The notes under the pieces are model-generated. The model searched no databases, had not been told where the DNA came from, and worked only from the letters and a program-made list of their open reading frames with translations. Source: Clostridiales bacterium (GTDB lineage: Bacteria; Bacillota; Sulfobacillia; RBS10-35). Taken from it: a DNA stretch of 64,000 bases. Below are positions 16,093-24,011 of the stretch, piece by piece. The translations under genes and the position numbers were made by a program. The stretch covers positions 62,001 through 126,000 of the forward strand of contig JAHHQG010000023.1 in the NCBI GenBank assembly GCA_018729555.1. The letters run 5' to 3'. Each line of letters opens with the position of its first letter. Within the stretch, counting starts at the first letter, position 1.

Positions 16093-16562
16093 GGTCGTTC
16101 CTCTTCCAAGGTTCGGGCCACCTGGCCCAAGACCCCATGGATGTACCGGGAAGAGTCGGCCCCGCCGTAGGTCTTGGCCATCTCCAGGGCTTCGTGGATC
16201 ACCACGCTGCGGGGCGTCTGGGGTTGGTAGAGGAGCTCCCAAATGGCGATCCGGAGGATGTTTCGCTCCACAGGGGCAATCCTTCCAAGAGGCCAGTCCT
16301 TGGAGAACCGGTTGATGAGATCGTCGATGATAGGCCGAGCAGCCCGAACCCCCGCCACGATCTCCTGGGCAAAGGCCAGGGCTCCTTCCCTTCCGTCCTG
16401 CCGCCCCTTCCCTTCCTCCTCGTCGTCCTCCTCATCCCTCCCCTGCTGGATGAGGTAATCCAAGGAGAGCTCCGCCTGAGGCCCTCCCACATCTTCTTGA
16501 TAGAGGGCCCTCATGGCCTGAATCCGCCCCAAGGTGCGGGGGCCCACGATCCCCTCCGCCAA
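16089..16562 (-). CDS. nusB: Transcription antitermination protein NusB
   Basis: 157 residues of the NusB helical fold: LGRIQAMRALYQEDV at the start, DDLINRFSKDWPLGRIAPVERNILRIAIWELL in the core and VVIHEALEMAKTYGGADSSRYIHGVL near the end. NusB with NusE nucleates the antitermination complex on rRNA operons. An acidic Asp/Glu-rich insert (about residues 43-52) is a minor oddity. It is followed directly by folD. Confidence 0.95.
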   Translation of the reverse strand: MAEGIVGPRTLGRIQAMRALYQEDVGGPQAELSLDYLIQQGRDEEDDEEEGKGRQDGREGALAFAQEIVAGVRAARPIIDDLINRFSKDWPLGRIAPVERNILRIAIWELLYQPQTPRSVVIHEALEMAKTYGGADSSRYIHGVLGQVARTLEEERP

Positions 16563-16577
16563 GGTCCTCCCGACCTC

Positions 16578-16808
16578 CTAACGCCAGCGGGGCGGCAAAA
16601 GCCGCTCCACCCATTCCGCCACCGAGCGCTGCTCCTCGTCCCATTCTTTCCCGATCCAGTAGCCCAAAAGGCCGGCACCGCTGATGAAAAGGGACCACCA
16701 GATGCCGACCCAGTAGGTCAAAAAGCCGAAGGAAAGCCCGAGGAAGCTCCCCAGGATCTTCCCCCGATGCCGGTCCCAAAGCTGCCAGAAGCGGCTTTCT
16801 CCTTTCAT
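16578..16808 (-). CDS. Small DUF2273 membrane protein
   Basis: 76 residues with two predicted membrane segments (about 17-33 and 36-52, rich in Gly, Leu and Trp) and charged ends. Such DUF2273 proteins are regularly encoded next to Asp23/AmaP genes and may belong to the same envelope-associated complex. The ATG at 16808 overlaps the amaP stop as ATGA; a longer open frame upstream lies inside amaP. Confidence 0.85.
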   Translation of the reverse strand: MKGESRFWQLWDRHRGKILGSFLGLSFGFLTYWVGIWWSLFISGAGLLGYWIGKEWDEEQRSVAEWVERLLPPRWR

Positions 16809-17344
16809 TCGACCCTCGCCCGGCGGCTCTCCAGCGTTATATTCTCCACGGAAAGATCCACATGGACGACCTCCACGCCCACCACATCCTGCACGTAGCG
16901 GCGGATCTCCTCCCGCAGCTCCTCCCCCAGGCGGGGGATGTTGACGTCGGGGGCCACCCAGAGGCGAAGGTACACCTCCAAGCCCCTTTCCCCCCGGGCC
17001 ACGGCAGGCCTGACGTCCCGCACCCCAGGGACGCCCCTTGCCACCCGCTGCACCAGGTTCTCCACCGCCTCCAACGTGATGCGCACCTCCCCGAGGTCTC
17101 CCTCGTGGACCACGGCCCGGTACCGCTGGGGCCGCCGGAAGGCGAACCACAGGAGGCGGACGCTCACCCCGAAGAAGATGGTGGCCACGATGCCCAACCC
17201 CACCCGGCCGCTCCCCGAAGCCAAAAGCTCCTGCACCGCCTCCATGGGCTTGGACCATCCCAGGGCCAAGAGCAGGGCCCCCAGGGAGACGAAGGCCAGG
17301 GAGAAGGTGTAAAGGGTGAGGATGACCCGATCAAAGATCCCCAA
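16805..17344 (-). CDS. amaP: AmaP-like membrane anchor with Asp23 domain
   Basis: About 179 residues: two N-terminal membrane helices (about 5-30 and 45-70) and a C-terminal Asp23/DUF322-type domain (GEVRITLEAVENLVQRVARGV, then VYLRLWVAPDVNIPRL). In Staphylococcus AmaP anchors Asp23 to the membrane. A TTG start at 17344 fits the family N-terminus (GIFDRVILTLY) and has AAAGGGG 7 nt upstream. It overlaps asp23 by 14 nt. Confidence 0.85.
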   Translation of the reverse strand: MGIFDRVILTLYTFSLAFVSLGALLLALGWSKPMEAVQELLASGSGRVGLGIVATIFFGVSVRLLWFAFRRPQRYRAVVHEGDLGEVRITLEAVENLVQRVARGVPGVRDVRPAVARGERGLEVYLRLWVAPDVNIPRLGEELREEIRRYVQDVVGVEVVHVDLSVENITLESRRARVE

Positions 17345-17702
17345 GGCCTTTCCCCTTTCTCTCGGGAGCCTCCTCAAAGGTGACCCCTTTCACGTGGACG
17401 TTCACCTCCACCACCTTGAGGCCCGTCATCTTCTCCACCGCTTCTTTCACCTTCTCCTGAACCTCCTGAGCCGCCGCCGGGATGCTCCGCCCGTAGCGCA
17501 CGTGGACGTAGAGATCGATGGCCACTTCCCGGCTGCCCATCTCCACCCGCACGCCCCGGCCGCCCCCCTTGCGGCCCAGGATCTGCCCCAGATCCCGGAT
17601 GAGGCTGCCGTGCAGCCCGCTGATGCCCGGCACCTCGCTGACGGCCAGGCGGGCGATGGCGGCGATGACCTCCTCGGAAAGGACCACATCCTTCTCGCTC
17701 AT
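17331..17702 (-). CDS. Asp23/Gls24-family envelope stress protein (YqhY-like)
   Basis: 123 residues, one Asp23 domain: LSEEVIAAIARLAVSEVPGI, VAIDLYVHVRYGRSIP and VVEVNVHVKGV are the family hallmarks. The Bacillus homologue YqhY sits at this same place, before nusB and folD. It is likely an envelope-associated protein working with AmaP. The ATG is only about 2 nt from the start point predicted for a perfect TATAAT upstream. Confidence 0.92.
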   Translation of the reverse strand: MSEKDVVLSEEVIAAIARLAVSEVPGISGLHGSLIRDLGQILGRKGGGRGVRVEMGSREVAIDLYVHVRYGRSIPAAAQEVQEKVKEAVEKMTGLKVVEVNVHVKGVTFEEAPERKGKGLGDL

Positions 17703-17710
17703 GCGGGCCC

Positions 17711-17716
17711 ATTATA
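17711..17716 (-). promoter_or_regulatory. TATAAT -10 element just upstream of asp23
   Basis: A perfect TATAAT lies between the spoIIIAH stop and the asp23 ATG. No good -35 box is seen at 16-18 bp (TTGGCC is 21 bp away). It could give vegetative expression of asp23-amaP-nusB-folD-xseAB-ispA apart from the sporulation operon upstream. The predicted start is almost at the ATG. Confidence 0.4.
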
Positions 17717-17722
17717 CCCTTC

Positions 17723-18313
17723 CTAGGGGTCGGAGCGGGCCAAAATGTGGATGGCGTCCAAGGGAAGCTCCAGGACCTCCCGCGCGGCATCCAGGACTCG
17801 GGCCACATCTTCCTTGGAAAGCCCCTTGGTCTTCAAGACCACCGTAGCCCCCCGTTCCCCAAAGAGGACGAGGGCATCTTCATACCCTTTGGCTCGGAGG
17901 ACGGCCTCCAGCTGAGGCGCCCGCTCCCGTTCCCTGGCCAGCTGAAGGAGCCGCTCTTCCGCCTGGCGCCGCCCTTCCGCCGTCACCTGAGGATCGTCCA
18001 CCATGGCCTGGAGGAGGGCCGCCGCCTCCTGCCATGCCCGCTCCCTCTCCCGGCGGGCATCGCCGAAATAGTCCTGGGTCCACCCGGCGCTTCCGAGGAC
18101 GGGCACCTCCCCCGAAGGCGCCGTTTCTTGCACCAGGATCTCCTCCGGCCACGAGACGTCAGGATCGCTGGGGACCGATACCGCCAGGCTCCCCATCACC
18201 TCCCGCGTCCAGCGCTGCCAGACCTGAGCATGGATGACGTAGTAAAGCCCCAGGACGAAGAGGAGGAGAAAGGCCGCCCACCGCACCCACTGACCTCGTT
18301 TAAGGTCCATCAT
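17723..18313 (-). CDS. spoIIIAH: SpoIIIAH, mother-cell channel protein
   Basis: About 196 residues: one N-terminal membrane helix (WVRWAAFLLLFVLGLYYVI), a charged linker rich in Arg, Glu and Ala, and a C-terminal ring-building (YscJ-like) domain (LEAVLRAKGYEDALVLFG to the end). In Bacillus SpoIIIAH binds forespore SpoIIQ across the intermembrane space as part of the feeding-tube channel. The ATG at 18313 has GGGAGG about 8 nt upstream; the ATG at 18319 overlaps the spoIIIAG stop and is an alternative. Confidence 0.92.
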   Translation of the reverse strand: MMDLKRGQWVRWAAFLLLFVLGLYYVIHAQVWQRWTREVMGSLAVSVPSDPDVSWPEEILVQETAPSGEVPVLGSAGWTQDYFGDARRERERAWQEAAALLQAMVDDPQVTAEGRRQAEERLLQLARERERAPQLEAVLRAKGYEDALVLFGERGATVVLKTKGLSKEDVARVLDAAREVLELPLDAIHILARSDP

Positions 18314-18315
18314 GG

Positions 18316-18909
18316 TCATCTCCCTCCCTTTCCCGGCACCACCACCACCTGATAGGTGGGGATCCCTAAGAGCACCGCCACGGCCCGCTGAAGGGCTTGG
18401 GCCACCCGGGGGTCCCCCGCCCCCTCCGCCACCACCAGCACCCCCCGCACCACCGGTCCCCGCTCTTCCACCACCAAGGGGGAAGGGCTGGTCCCCTGGC
18501 GAAAGACCGTCTGCCACTGGTGGGATTCCTGGGTGGAGGTGCGGGTCTTTTGCCCGTCGGTCTCCTCCTGCGATTGGCGCGACTCCTGGCGGTCTTGGGC
18601 GTAAACCCTCTGGGGGCTCTTCTCCCAGGTGATCATCACCGTCACCTCTCCGGCCCCCCGGATGGCGCTCAAAAGCCGCTCCAGCCGCGCTTCCATCTCG
18701 GCTTCGCTTCCAAAGGACCCCTCGCCGCCGGAAAGGGGGGCCTCCCTCGCCGGCGACGACATCCCCGGAAGGGACGGCGGCTGCGCCAAGGCTGAGCTCA
18801 AAAGGAGAAGGATCAGCCCGGCCAGCCCCAGGACCCCGAAGGCAAGGGCCCAGCGCTTTTGCCGGCCCTGAAGGGGCCAAGGCCAGAGGGGCTTGGATTC
18901 ATGGTCCAT
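18316..18909 (-). CDS. spoIIIAG: SpoIIIAG, stage III sporulation ring protein
   Basis: About 197 residues with one membrane helix (WALAFGVLGLAGLILLLLSS) and a C-terminal domain (GVLVVAEGAGDPRVAQALQRAVAVLLGI) of the ring-building type found in secretion systems. In the family SpoIIIAG forms a large ring in the mother-cell membrane. The ATG at 18909 overlaps the spoIIIAF stop; the frame open to 18954 lies inside spoIIIAF. Confidence 0.93.
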   Translation of the reverse strand: MDHESKPLWPWPLQGRQKRWALAFGVLGLAGLILLLLSSALAQPPSLPGMSSPAREAPLSGGEGSFGSEAEMEARLERLLSAIRGAGEVTVMITWEKSPQRVYAQDRQESRQSQEETDGQKTRTSTQESHQWQTVFRQGTSPSPLVVEERGPVVRGVLVVAEGAGDPRVAQALQRAVAVLLGIPTYQVVVVPGKGGR

Positions 18910-19402
18910 GGGCGTCCACCACCTCCACCTCCACCCTGCCGGGCGGGATCCCAAAGGCCTTGGCCAGGTGCTCCCCTACCGCCTGGGCCATCCCCTCCGA
19001 GGCCTTCCCCTGCACCGCCACCTCCACCTTCACCCCCGCCACATCGCCCCAGGGATAGGGGCCTTCCCCCAGGGCCACCGCCACCCGGGCCCTTGCCACC
19101 CCCGGAAGGTTCTCCACCTCCAGGGCCATGCGCTTCTCCAAAAGGGTCTGAAAGGACTTTTGGGTGGCGTCCTCCGGGGAAAGGGGCATCTCGGGCGGGG
19201 AGGGCCAAAGGGGCGCGTCCCACGCCTGCGGAGCCAGGGGAAGGGCTCCGGTGAGGGGCCGCAAGAGGACCGCCAGCACCGCCATGCCGAGGGCCCACCT
19301 GGCCGTCTTTTTGAGGCCCGAAGGGGGGAGGAGGAGGTCGGCCAGGGCTGCTACCATCACCGTCAGGAAGAGAGTCTGCATCCACGCCACCAGAGCTGCC
19401 AC
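18899..19402 (-). CDS. spoIIIAF: SpoIIIAF, stage III sporulation protein
   Basis: 167 residues: two N-terminal membrane helices flanking LLPPSGLKKTARWALGMAVL, the family signature, and a C-terminal ring-building-like domain with RVEVEVVDAHG at the end. Part of the SpoIIIA-SpoIIQ channel complex. GTG start with GGAGGCAGG about 5 nt upstream, 13 bp after spoIIIAE. Confidence 0.92.
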   Translation of the reverse strand: MAALVAWMQTLFLTVMVAALADLLLPPSGLKKTARWALGMAVLAVLLRPLTGALPLAPQAWDAPLWPSPPEMPLSPEDATQKSFQTLLEKRMALEVENLPGVARARVAVALGEGPYPWGDVAGVKVEVAVQGKASEGMAQAVGEHLAKAFGIPPGRVEVEVVDAHGP

Positions 19403-19415
19403 GGCACCTGCCTCC

Positions 19416-20567
19416 TCACCGGATCATGGCTGTCACCGAGCCGGCCAGAAGGACGGATCCCAGGGCCAAAAACGCCAAGAGGGAAGCGGCCCCCACCGCC
19501 AGGGTGAGGCTGGTGAGGCTCCCCGCCATGGTGGTAAAGAGCCGGCTGGCAGGAAGGCTTCCCAGGGGCTCCAGGAGGGCGGCCCCCACCCGGTACACAG
19601 CGATGAGGGCCAGGAGTTTCAAAAGGGGGTAGGCTAAAAAGCTCACCACCGCCACCAGCCCCAAGAGCCCCACCCCCGTCCGCAGCCACTGCCCGGCGCT
19701 TAGGACCAGTTCCGTGGCATCGGAAAAGACGCCTCCCAGGACGGGAATGAAGGCGGACGCGGCATACTTGGCGGTGCGGAGGCCCAGGCCATCGGCCACC
19801 GCCCCCGCATACCCCTGGATGGAGACCACGCCCGAGAAGACCACCAGGGTGATGCCCAGAAACCCGAGGGCCGCCTGGCGGAGAAGGGTCGCCAGCCCTT
19901 GGAGGGAAAAGGTCCCTGGAAGGTGGGAGAGAACCTCCGCCACGGCGCTCAGGAAAAGGAGGGGGAGGATCCCCTGGGCCACCACCAGGAGAAGGCTGTG
20001 GACGAGAAAGACGAGGACGGGATGGAGGAGGCCCGCCGCCAGAAGGGCCCCCGAGCTGGCAAGGAGGGAGATCAAAAGGGGAAGGGCCGCCAGGAGGAGA
20101 TCCCGCAGCTGGAGGACCGCCCCCACGGCCATCTCCAGGGCGCCATAGAAGGAGGCCAGGGCCAGCCCCGCCAAGAGGAGGTAAAGGCCGAGATCGGCGG
20201 CGGCCGCCATGGGAAGGCTGCCCCCATCCTGCCGGAGGGCCAAAAGGAGGCTTCCCAAAAGGGCCAAGAGGAGGAGGCCTGCCACCTGGAGGGCCGCCCG
20301 GCCGGCCTCCCCCAAAAAGGCGGGCACCAGGGACTGGAGCCACGAGAGCGGCTGCCAGTTCCAGCCCTTCCCCTCGAGGTAGCTCTGGAGGTCCTGAAAG
20401 GAGGGGCCTCCGGGAGAACCGGCCTCCTCCAGGGCCTGAAGAAAGGGCGTGAGGTAGGGGTTTTGCCCCAGCTGATCCTTCGCCCAGGCGGCAGGGTCGG
20501 GGAGGGCTTCCGGCGGTGGAGCCGCGCCCAAGACCAAGAGGAGGAGGATGAGGCCCCATCCCCTCAT
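19416..20567 (-). CDS. spoIIIAE: SpoIIIAE, polytopic stage III sporulation protein
   Basis: 383 residues. A signal-like N-terminus is followed by a soluble stretch (to about 95) and then about eight hydrophobic segments up to the C-terminus. The AKYAASAFIPVLGGVFSDATE segment is typical of the family. It probably forms part of the membrane export core of the SpoIIIA channel. ATG at 20567 overlaps the spoIIIAD stop as ATGA. Confidence 0.93.
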   Translation of the reverse strand: MRGWGLILLLLVLGAAPPPEALPDPAAWAKDQLGQNPYLTPFLQALEEAGSPGGPSFQDLQSYLEGKGWNWQPLSWLQSLVPAFLGEAGRAALQVAGLLLLALLGSLLLALRQDGGSLPMAAAADLGLYLLLAGLALASFYGALEMAVGAVLQLRDLLLAALPLLISLLASSGALLAAGLLHPVLVFLVHSLLLVVAQGILPLLFLSAVAEVLSHLPGTFSLQGLATLLRQAALGFLGITLVVFSGVVSIQGYAGAVADGLGLRTAKYAASAFIPVLGGVFSDATELVLSAGQWLRTGVGLLGLVAVVSFLAYPLLKLLALIAVYRVGAALLEPLGSLPASRLFTTMAGSLTSLTLAVGAASLLAFLALGSVLLAGSVTAMIR

Positions 20568-20962
20568 GACGGCACCGCCTCCATGAGGCGGAGGAGAACC
20601 TCCATAAAGGTCCACAGGGCCGGGAGGGCGGCCGCCAGGATGGCCACCCTTCCCCCCAGCTCGATCTTCCCTGCAAGAGCCGTCTCCCCCGCATCCCGGG
20701 CCACATCGGCGGCAAACTGCGCCAGGTAGGCGATACCCACCACCTTCACCACCATGGCCACGTAACTGAAGTCCACCTGGGTCCGGGCCATGAGGTCCCT
20801 CAGGGCCCCCACGAGGAGGAGGAGGGTGGGGAGGAGGCTCAGAAGGATCAGGGCACCTGCCGCCAGGGCCAAGAGGGTGGCCAGCTCCGGCCGCACCGGC
20901 CGGAAGAGGATGACCACAAAGACGAGAAAGAGGGCCGCCAGGATCACATCCACCGCCGCCAT
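20564..20962 (-). CDS. spoIIIAD: SpoIIIAD, stage III sporulation membrane protein
   Basis: 132 residues with four predicted membrane helices. The YVAMVVKVVGIAYLAQFAADVARDAGETALAGKIEL region is the SpoIIIAC/AD signature. SpoIIIAC and AD resemble small polytopic parts of secretion export gates. ATG with GGGAAGG upstream, 9 bp after spoIIIAC. Confidence 0.94.
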   Translation of the reverse strand: MAAVDVILAALFLVFVVILFRPVRPELATLLALAAGALILLSLLPTLLLLVGALRDLMARTQVDFSYVAMVVKVVGIAYLAQFAADVARDAGETALAGKIELGGRVAILAAALPALWTFMEVLLRLMEAVPS

Positions 20963-20971
20963 GGCCTTCCC

Positions 20972-21172
20972 TCACATGCCGAAGGTGGCCCGGACTTCCT
21001 GGAAGAGCTGGCCCACCACCCGCAAGGCCAAAAGCATGAAGAGGGCCAAACCCACAAGGGTGGTCAGCCAGGCCAGCTCCTCCCGCCCCGCCGTCTTAAA
21101 AAGGGCGTGGATCACCACCACCAAGATCCCCAGGCCTGCCAGCTGCCAGATAATGTCCAGGTTCATGGGCAT
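20972..21172 (-). CDS. spoIIIAC: SpoIIIAC, small stage III sporulation membrane protein
   Basis: 66 residues, two membrane helices (IIWQLAGLGILVVVIHALF and LTTLVGLALFMLLALRVV). Length and sequence match SpoIIIAC. Ribosome site GGAAGGAG lies 3-4 nt before the ATG at 21172, with a second ATG two codons later at better spacing. Confidence 0.93.
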   Translation of the reverse strand: MPMNLDIIWQLAGLGILVVVIHALFKTAGREELAWLTTLVGLALFMLLALRVVGQLFQEVRATFGM

Positions 21173-21181
21173 TGCTCCTTC

Positions 21182-21694
21182 CTAGAGCAAGAGAAGGGCC
21201 ACGGCCGCCGCGCCGGAAAAGCTGAGGTAAAGGACCAGCCGCGCCTTCTCCTGGCTGACCCCCTCCACCTGGCGGGCCCGGGCTTCCAGCTGGGCGGCCG
21301 TCCACCGAAGGTGGCGCACCTGGTCCTCCCGGCCGGTCCGCCCCAAAAGAGGGCTCAGCCGGAGGAGGAGCTCCTGATCGTCGGGGAAGAGGCTGCTCTC
21401 CTCCCCCAGCTCCCCAAGGGCCCTCCGCCAGGCATCGCCCGGGTCCCTTAGCCCGCCTTCCCAAAGGGAAAGGGCCCGCCGGCTCACCTTTGCCGGCAGC
21501 CCCTCCCCCTCCCGGGCGAGGCGCCCCCAGACCCGAGGAAGGGGAAGGGCGGCGTGCTCCACCTCGCTGGCCATGAGGGAGAGGGCATGGCTCCAGGCCC
21601 AGAGCTCCTTCGGCCGGCGGCGAAAGAAAGCGGCCATGGACCAACCCCACCCCCATCCCGCCAAGAGAAAGAGGCTAAACCCCAGGGCCTTCAT
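21182..21694 (-). CDS. spoIIIAB: SpoIIIAB, stage III sporulation protein
   Basis: 170 residues. Membrane helices at the N-terminus (GFSLFLLAGWGWGWSMAAFF) and C-terminus (VLYLSFSGAAAVALLLL) frame an all-helical GspF-like domain with ALSLMASEVEHAALPLPRV. It overlaps spoIIIAA by 4 nt. In Bacillus it is needed for the engulfed-forespore channel. Confidence 0.92.
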   Translation of the reverse strand: MKALGFSLFLLAGWGWGWSMAAFFRRRPKELWAWSHALSLMASEVEHAALPLPRVWGRLAREGEGLPAKVSRRALSLWEGGLRDPGDAWRRALGELGEESSLFPDDQELLLRLSPLLGRTGREDQVRHLRWTAAQLEARARQVEGVSQEKARLVLYLSFSGAAAVALLLL

Positions 21695-22569
21695 CGGAGG
21701 ATGGCCTCCCTCACCGAGAGCACTTCCACCAACTGGCCCGGGCGGGGCGGGGCTGAGAGGAAGAGGATCCGGGCAAAGAGGGGGAGGAGGGGGGAAAGGA
21801 GGGGGTGGTCCTGAAGGTCCTGGAGGCGCTCCCCGTGGGCTGTCGCCAGGACGGGGATGCCCCCTCGGGCTGCTTCGTTCAGGGCTTCGCCATCTTCTCT
21901 TCGCCCCACCTCGTCCACCGCCAGGACTTCAGGTCCCAGGGAGCGAAGGGCCATCACCATCCCTTGGGCTTTGGGGCAAAAGAGGAGGACGTCGGTGCGG
22001 GGACCCACATCGAAGCCCGGACTGATCTCCCCCCGCTCATCGATGAGGACCACCTGGCGGGGGGGAAGGCCTTCCCCTTCCGAGAGGATCCGCACCAGGT
22101 CCCGGAGGAGGGTGGTCTTTCCCCCGCCGGGCGGGGCCACCAGGAGGGCGCTCTCCAGGCGTCCCCCCGGCGCCACATGGGGAAGGAGGGGCCGGGCCGC
22201 CCCCTTCACCTCCCGAGCCACCCTGACGTTCAAACTGGTGATCTCCCGGAAGGTGCGCACCCGCCCCCCCTGGAGGGCCGTGCGGCCGGCCACCCCCACC
22301 CGGTGGCCCCCCGGGAGGGTGAGAAACCCCGCCGCCAGCTCCTCTTCCCAGGCGTGGAGGGAGCCCTCGGTGAAAAGGGCCACCAGGCGCCCCACGTCCT
22401 CGGAGCTGGCCGCGAAGGGAAGGAAGAGATCCCCGTCGAGGGTCCTAAGGAGGGCTGGCTTTCCCGCCCGGATCCGGATCTCCATCCAGCGGGAGGGGGG
22501 AACCTTCTGCCTGACTTTCTCGAGAAGGGACGGCCAAGGCGACGGCCAAGACTTCCAAAAGGCGTCCAC
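21691..22569 (-). CDS. spoIIIAA: SpoIIIAA, AAA-type ATPase of the SpoIIIA complex
   Basis: 292 residues. Walker A APPGGGKTT with Lys151, Walker B-like VVLIDERGEI and VLAVDEVGRREDGEAL are present, and the N-terminal GGHRVGVAGRT is typical. It resembles secretion ATPases and is required to energise the mother-cell channel. GTG start at 22569 with GGGAGGGG 4-5 nt upstream. First gene of the spoIIIA operon; a sigma-E-like promoter lies in the short gap upstream. Confidence 0.95.
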   Translation of the reverse strand: MDAFWKSWPSPWPSLLEKVRQKVPPSRWMEIRIRAGKPALLRTLDGDLFLPFAASSEDVGRLVALFTEGSLHAWEEELAAGFLTLPGGHRVGVAGRTALQGGRVRTFREITSLNVRVAREVKGAARPLLPHVAPGGRLESALLVAPPGGGKTTLLRDLVRILSEGEGLPPRQVVLIDERGEISPGFDVGPRTDVLLFCPKAQGMVMALRSLGPEVLAVDEVGRREDGEALNEAARGGIPVLATAHGERLQDLQDHPLLSPLLPLFARILFLSAPPRPGQLVEVLSVREAILR

Positions 22570-22589
22570 CGGGACCCCTCCCGGCTATC

Positions 22590-22618
22590 ACCCTATGAAG
22601 GCCTGGCCATCGATAGAC
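22590..22618 (-). promoter_or_regulatory. Putative sigma-E-type promoter of spoIIIAA
   Basis: Minus strand GTCTATC, a 14-bp spacer, then CATAGGGT. The sigma-E consensus is KMATATT-N14-CATACANT; the match is about 4 of 7 and 5 of 8 with exact spacing. The 10-mer TCATAGGGTG recurs upstream of sigK. In Bacillus spoIIIA is sigma-E-controlled. Confidence 0.5.
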
Positions 22619-22622
22619 CTCT

Positions 22623-23591
22623 TTAGGAAAAGGTCTGGGCGCTGGCCAGGCGCACCTGGCGCCGCTGGCCGGCGCTCTCGTAGAGCATCTGATCTAGAGG
22701 AGTCTTGGGCGTGAGGGGCGGCACGGGGATAGGCCGCCCGCTGCGGTCCACCGCCACGTAGGTGTAGTAAATGGTGGTCACCCGTTCCGGCGTCGACGCC
22801 GGGGTGCGTCGCTTCCAGACTTCCGCCCGCACCTCCATGGACGTCCGAAAGGCCCGGGTGAGGTAGGTGCGGAGCTCCACGATGTCCCCCACCTGGACCG
22901 GTTCGGGAAAATCCACCGCATCCACCGCCGCCGTCACCGTCGCCGTCCCTGCATGCCGGGAAGCGCTGAGGCCCGCCAGCACGTCCCCCATGCTGAGGAG
23001 CCAGCCGGCCTTGGCCACCCCCAGGTCGTTGGTGACTCCGGGAAAGCAGACTTCAGTGGTGGACTCAAAGCTCAGATGGGCGGCGCTCACGGGATCGTGA
23101 TCCCGGAAGTCCAGCTCCACCTCTTTGGGCCGCGAGAGGCGCAGCTCCCTTCGCCGGGCCGCCGTCTCGTAGAGCTGCTTTTCCTCGGGGGTTTCGGGGA
23201 TCACCTGAGGGATGGGCGTCGGCCGGCCGTCCTCCCCCAGGGCCACCAGGGTGAGGGTGGCGGTGCTGGTGCGCCAGGTCTCCCCCGTCCGGGGATTCAT
23301 CCCCTGGACCAGGACCATCACTTCCATGGACGTCCGGAAGACCCGGGTCACCCGCGCATCCAGGTGGATCAGCTCAAAGGCCCGGATGCCCGCCTCAAAG
23401 GTCATGAGGTCCAGGCCTACCGTCACCACCGGCCGCCCGGCGATGTCGCTCCCCAGGCGGCTGGCCAAGTCGTCCACCAGGGCCATGACCCGGCCGCCGA
23501 AGATGGACTGGTGGTAGTTCAAATCCTGGGGCCGGACCACCCACGTGCCCGAAGCCCGGGCGGCGGAGGCCGGCCACGATGTCACCTTCAT
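22623..23591 (-). CDS. Double-hotdog acyl-CoA thioesterase
   Basis: 322 residues made of two hotdog domains, about 15-150 and 165-305. Each has an acyl-CoA thioesterase core (LNYHQSIFGGRVMALVDDLA in the first; VTNDLGVAKAGWLLSMGDVLAG in the second) followed by TRVFRTSMEVMV or TRAFRTSMEVRA, so the halves arose by duplication. Similar to long acyl-CoA hydrolases (ACOT/BFIT type) that release free fatty acids from CoA. It lies just upstream of spoIIIAA with no obvious link to sporulation. Confidence 0.85.
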   Translation of the reverse strand: MKVTSWPASAARASGTWVVRPQDLNYHQSIFGGRVMALVDDLASRLGSDIAGRPVVTVGLDLMTFEAGIRAFELIHLDARVTRVFRTSMEVMVLVQGMNPRTGETWRTSTATLTLVALGEDGRPTPIPQVIPETPEEKQLYETAARRRELRLSRPKEVELDFRDHDPVSAAHLSFESTTEVCFPGVTNDLGVAKAGWLLSMGDVLAGLSASRHAGTATVTAAVDAVDFPEPVQVGDIVELRTYLTRAFRTSMEVRAEVWKRRTPASTPERVTTIYYTYVAVDRSGRPIPVPPLTPKTPLDQMLYESAGQRRQVRLASAQTFS

Positions 23592-23641
23592 GCTCTCCCG
23601 CCCTCCATCCCATGGTGCCAGGAGAGCGCTTTGCCGTCCAC

Positions 23642-23968
23642 TCAGTTTTCCAGCCGCTCGTCCTCCACGTAGGCTTCGTAATCGGGCTTATCGTCGTGGA
23701 TGAGCTCCTGGCAGACCGGACACACCCACTCCAGGTGACCTTCTTCATCGAAGGCCTCATCGGGGAGGCGCAGCACCACCCGGCAGTGGGGGCACACCAG
23801 GCTCCGCGCCCCCTCTCCCTCCCTCTCCCCCATGGACGCCTCCAGCGCCTCCTGGCGACGCTCCAGATGGTCCAGGCGGTGGGAGAGCCGATCCAGGTAG
23901 GTCCAGATGCCCTGAAGGGTTTCTTCCTCGAAGGAAGGCGGGCGCTCCACCCCGTCGTCCATGGCCAT
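23642..23968 (-). CDS. Small zinc-ribbon protein with N-terminal coiled coil (CD1247-type)
   Basis: 108 residues: an N-terminal helical/coiled-coil stretch (LQGIWTYLDRLSHRLDHLERRQEAL) and a C-terminal four-Cys zinc site (CPHC ... CPVC) with an acidic tail. It resembles the CD1247-type small proteins encoded near efp and spoIIIA in clostridia. Function is not known; the layout suggests an oligomeric adaptor. Starts at ATG 23968 or two codons later. Confidence 0.75.
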   Translation of the reverse strand: MAMDDGVERPPSFEEETLQGIWTYLDRLSHRLDHLERRQEALEASMGEREGEGARSLVCPHCRVVLRLPDEAFDEEGHLEWVCPVCQELIHDDKPDYEAYVEDERLEN

Positions 23969-24011
23969 TCCCCCGGGATTAGGATGCGCCAGAAGATGGT
24001 CCCTCTAGCCG

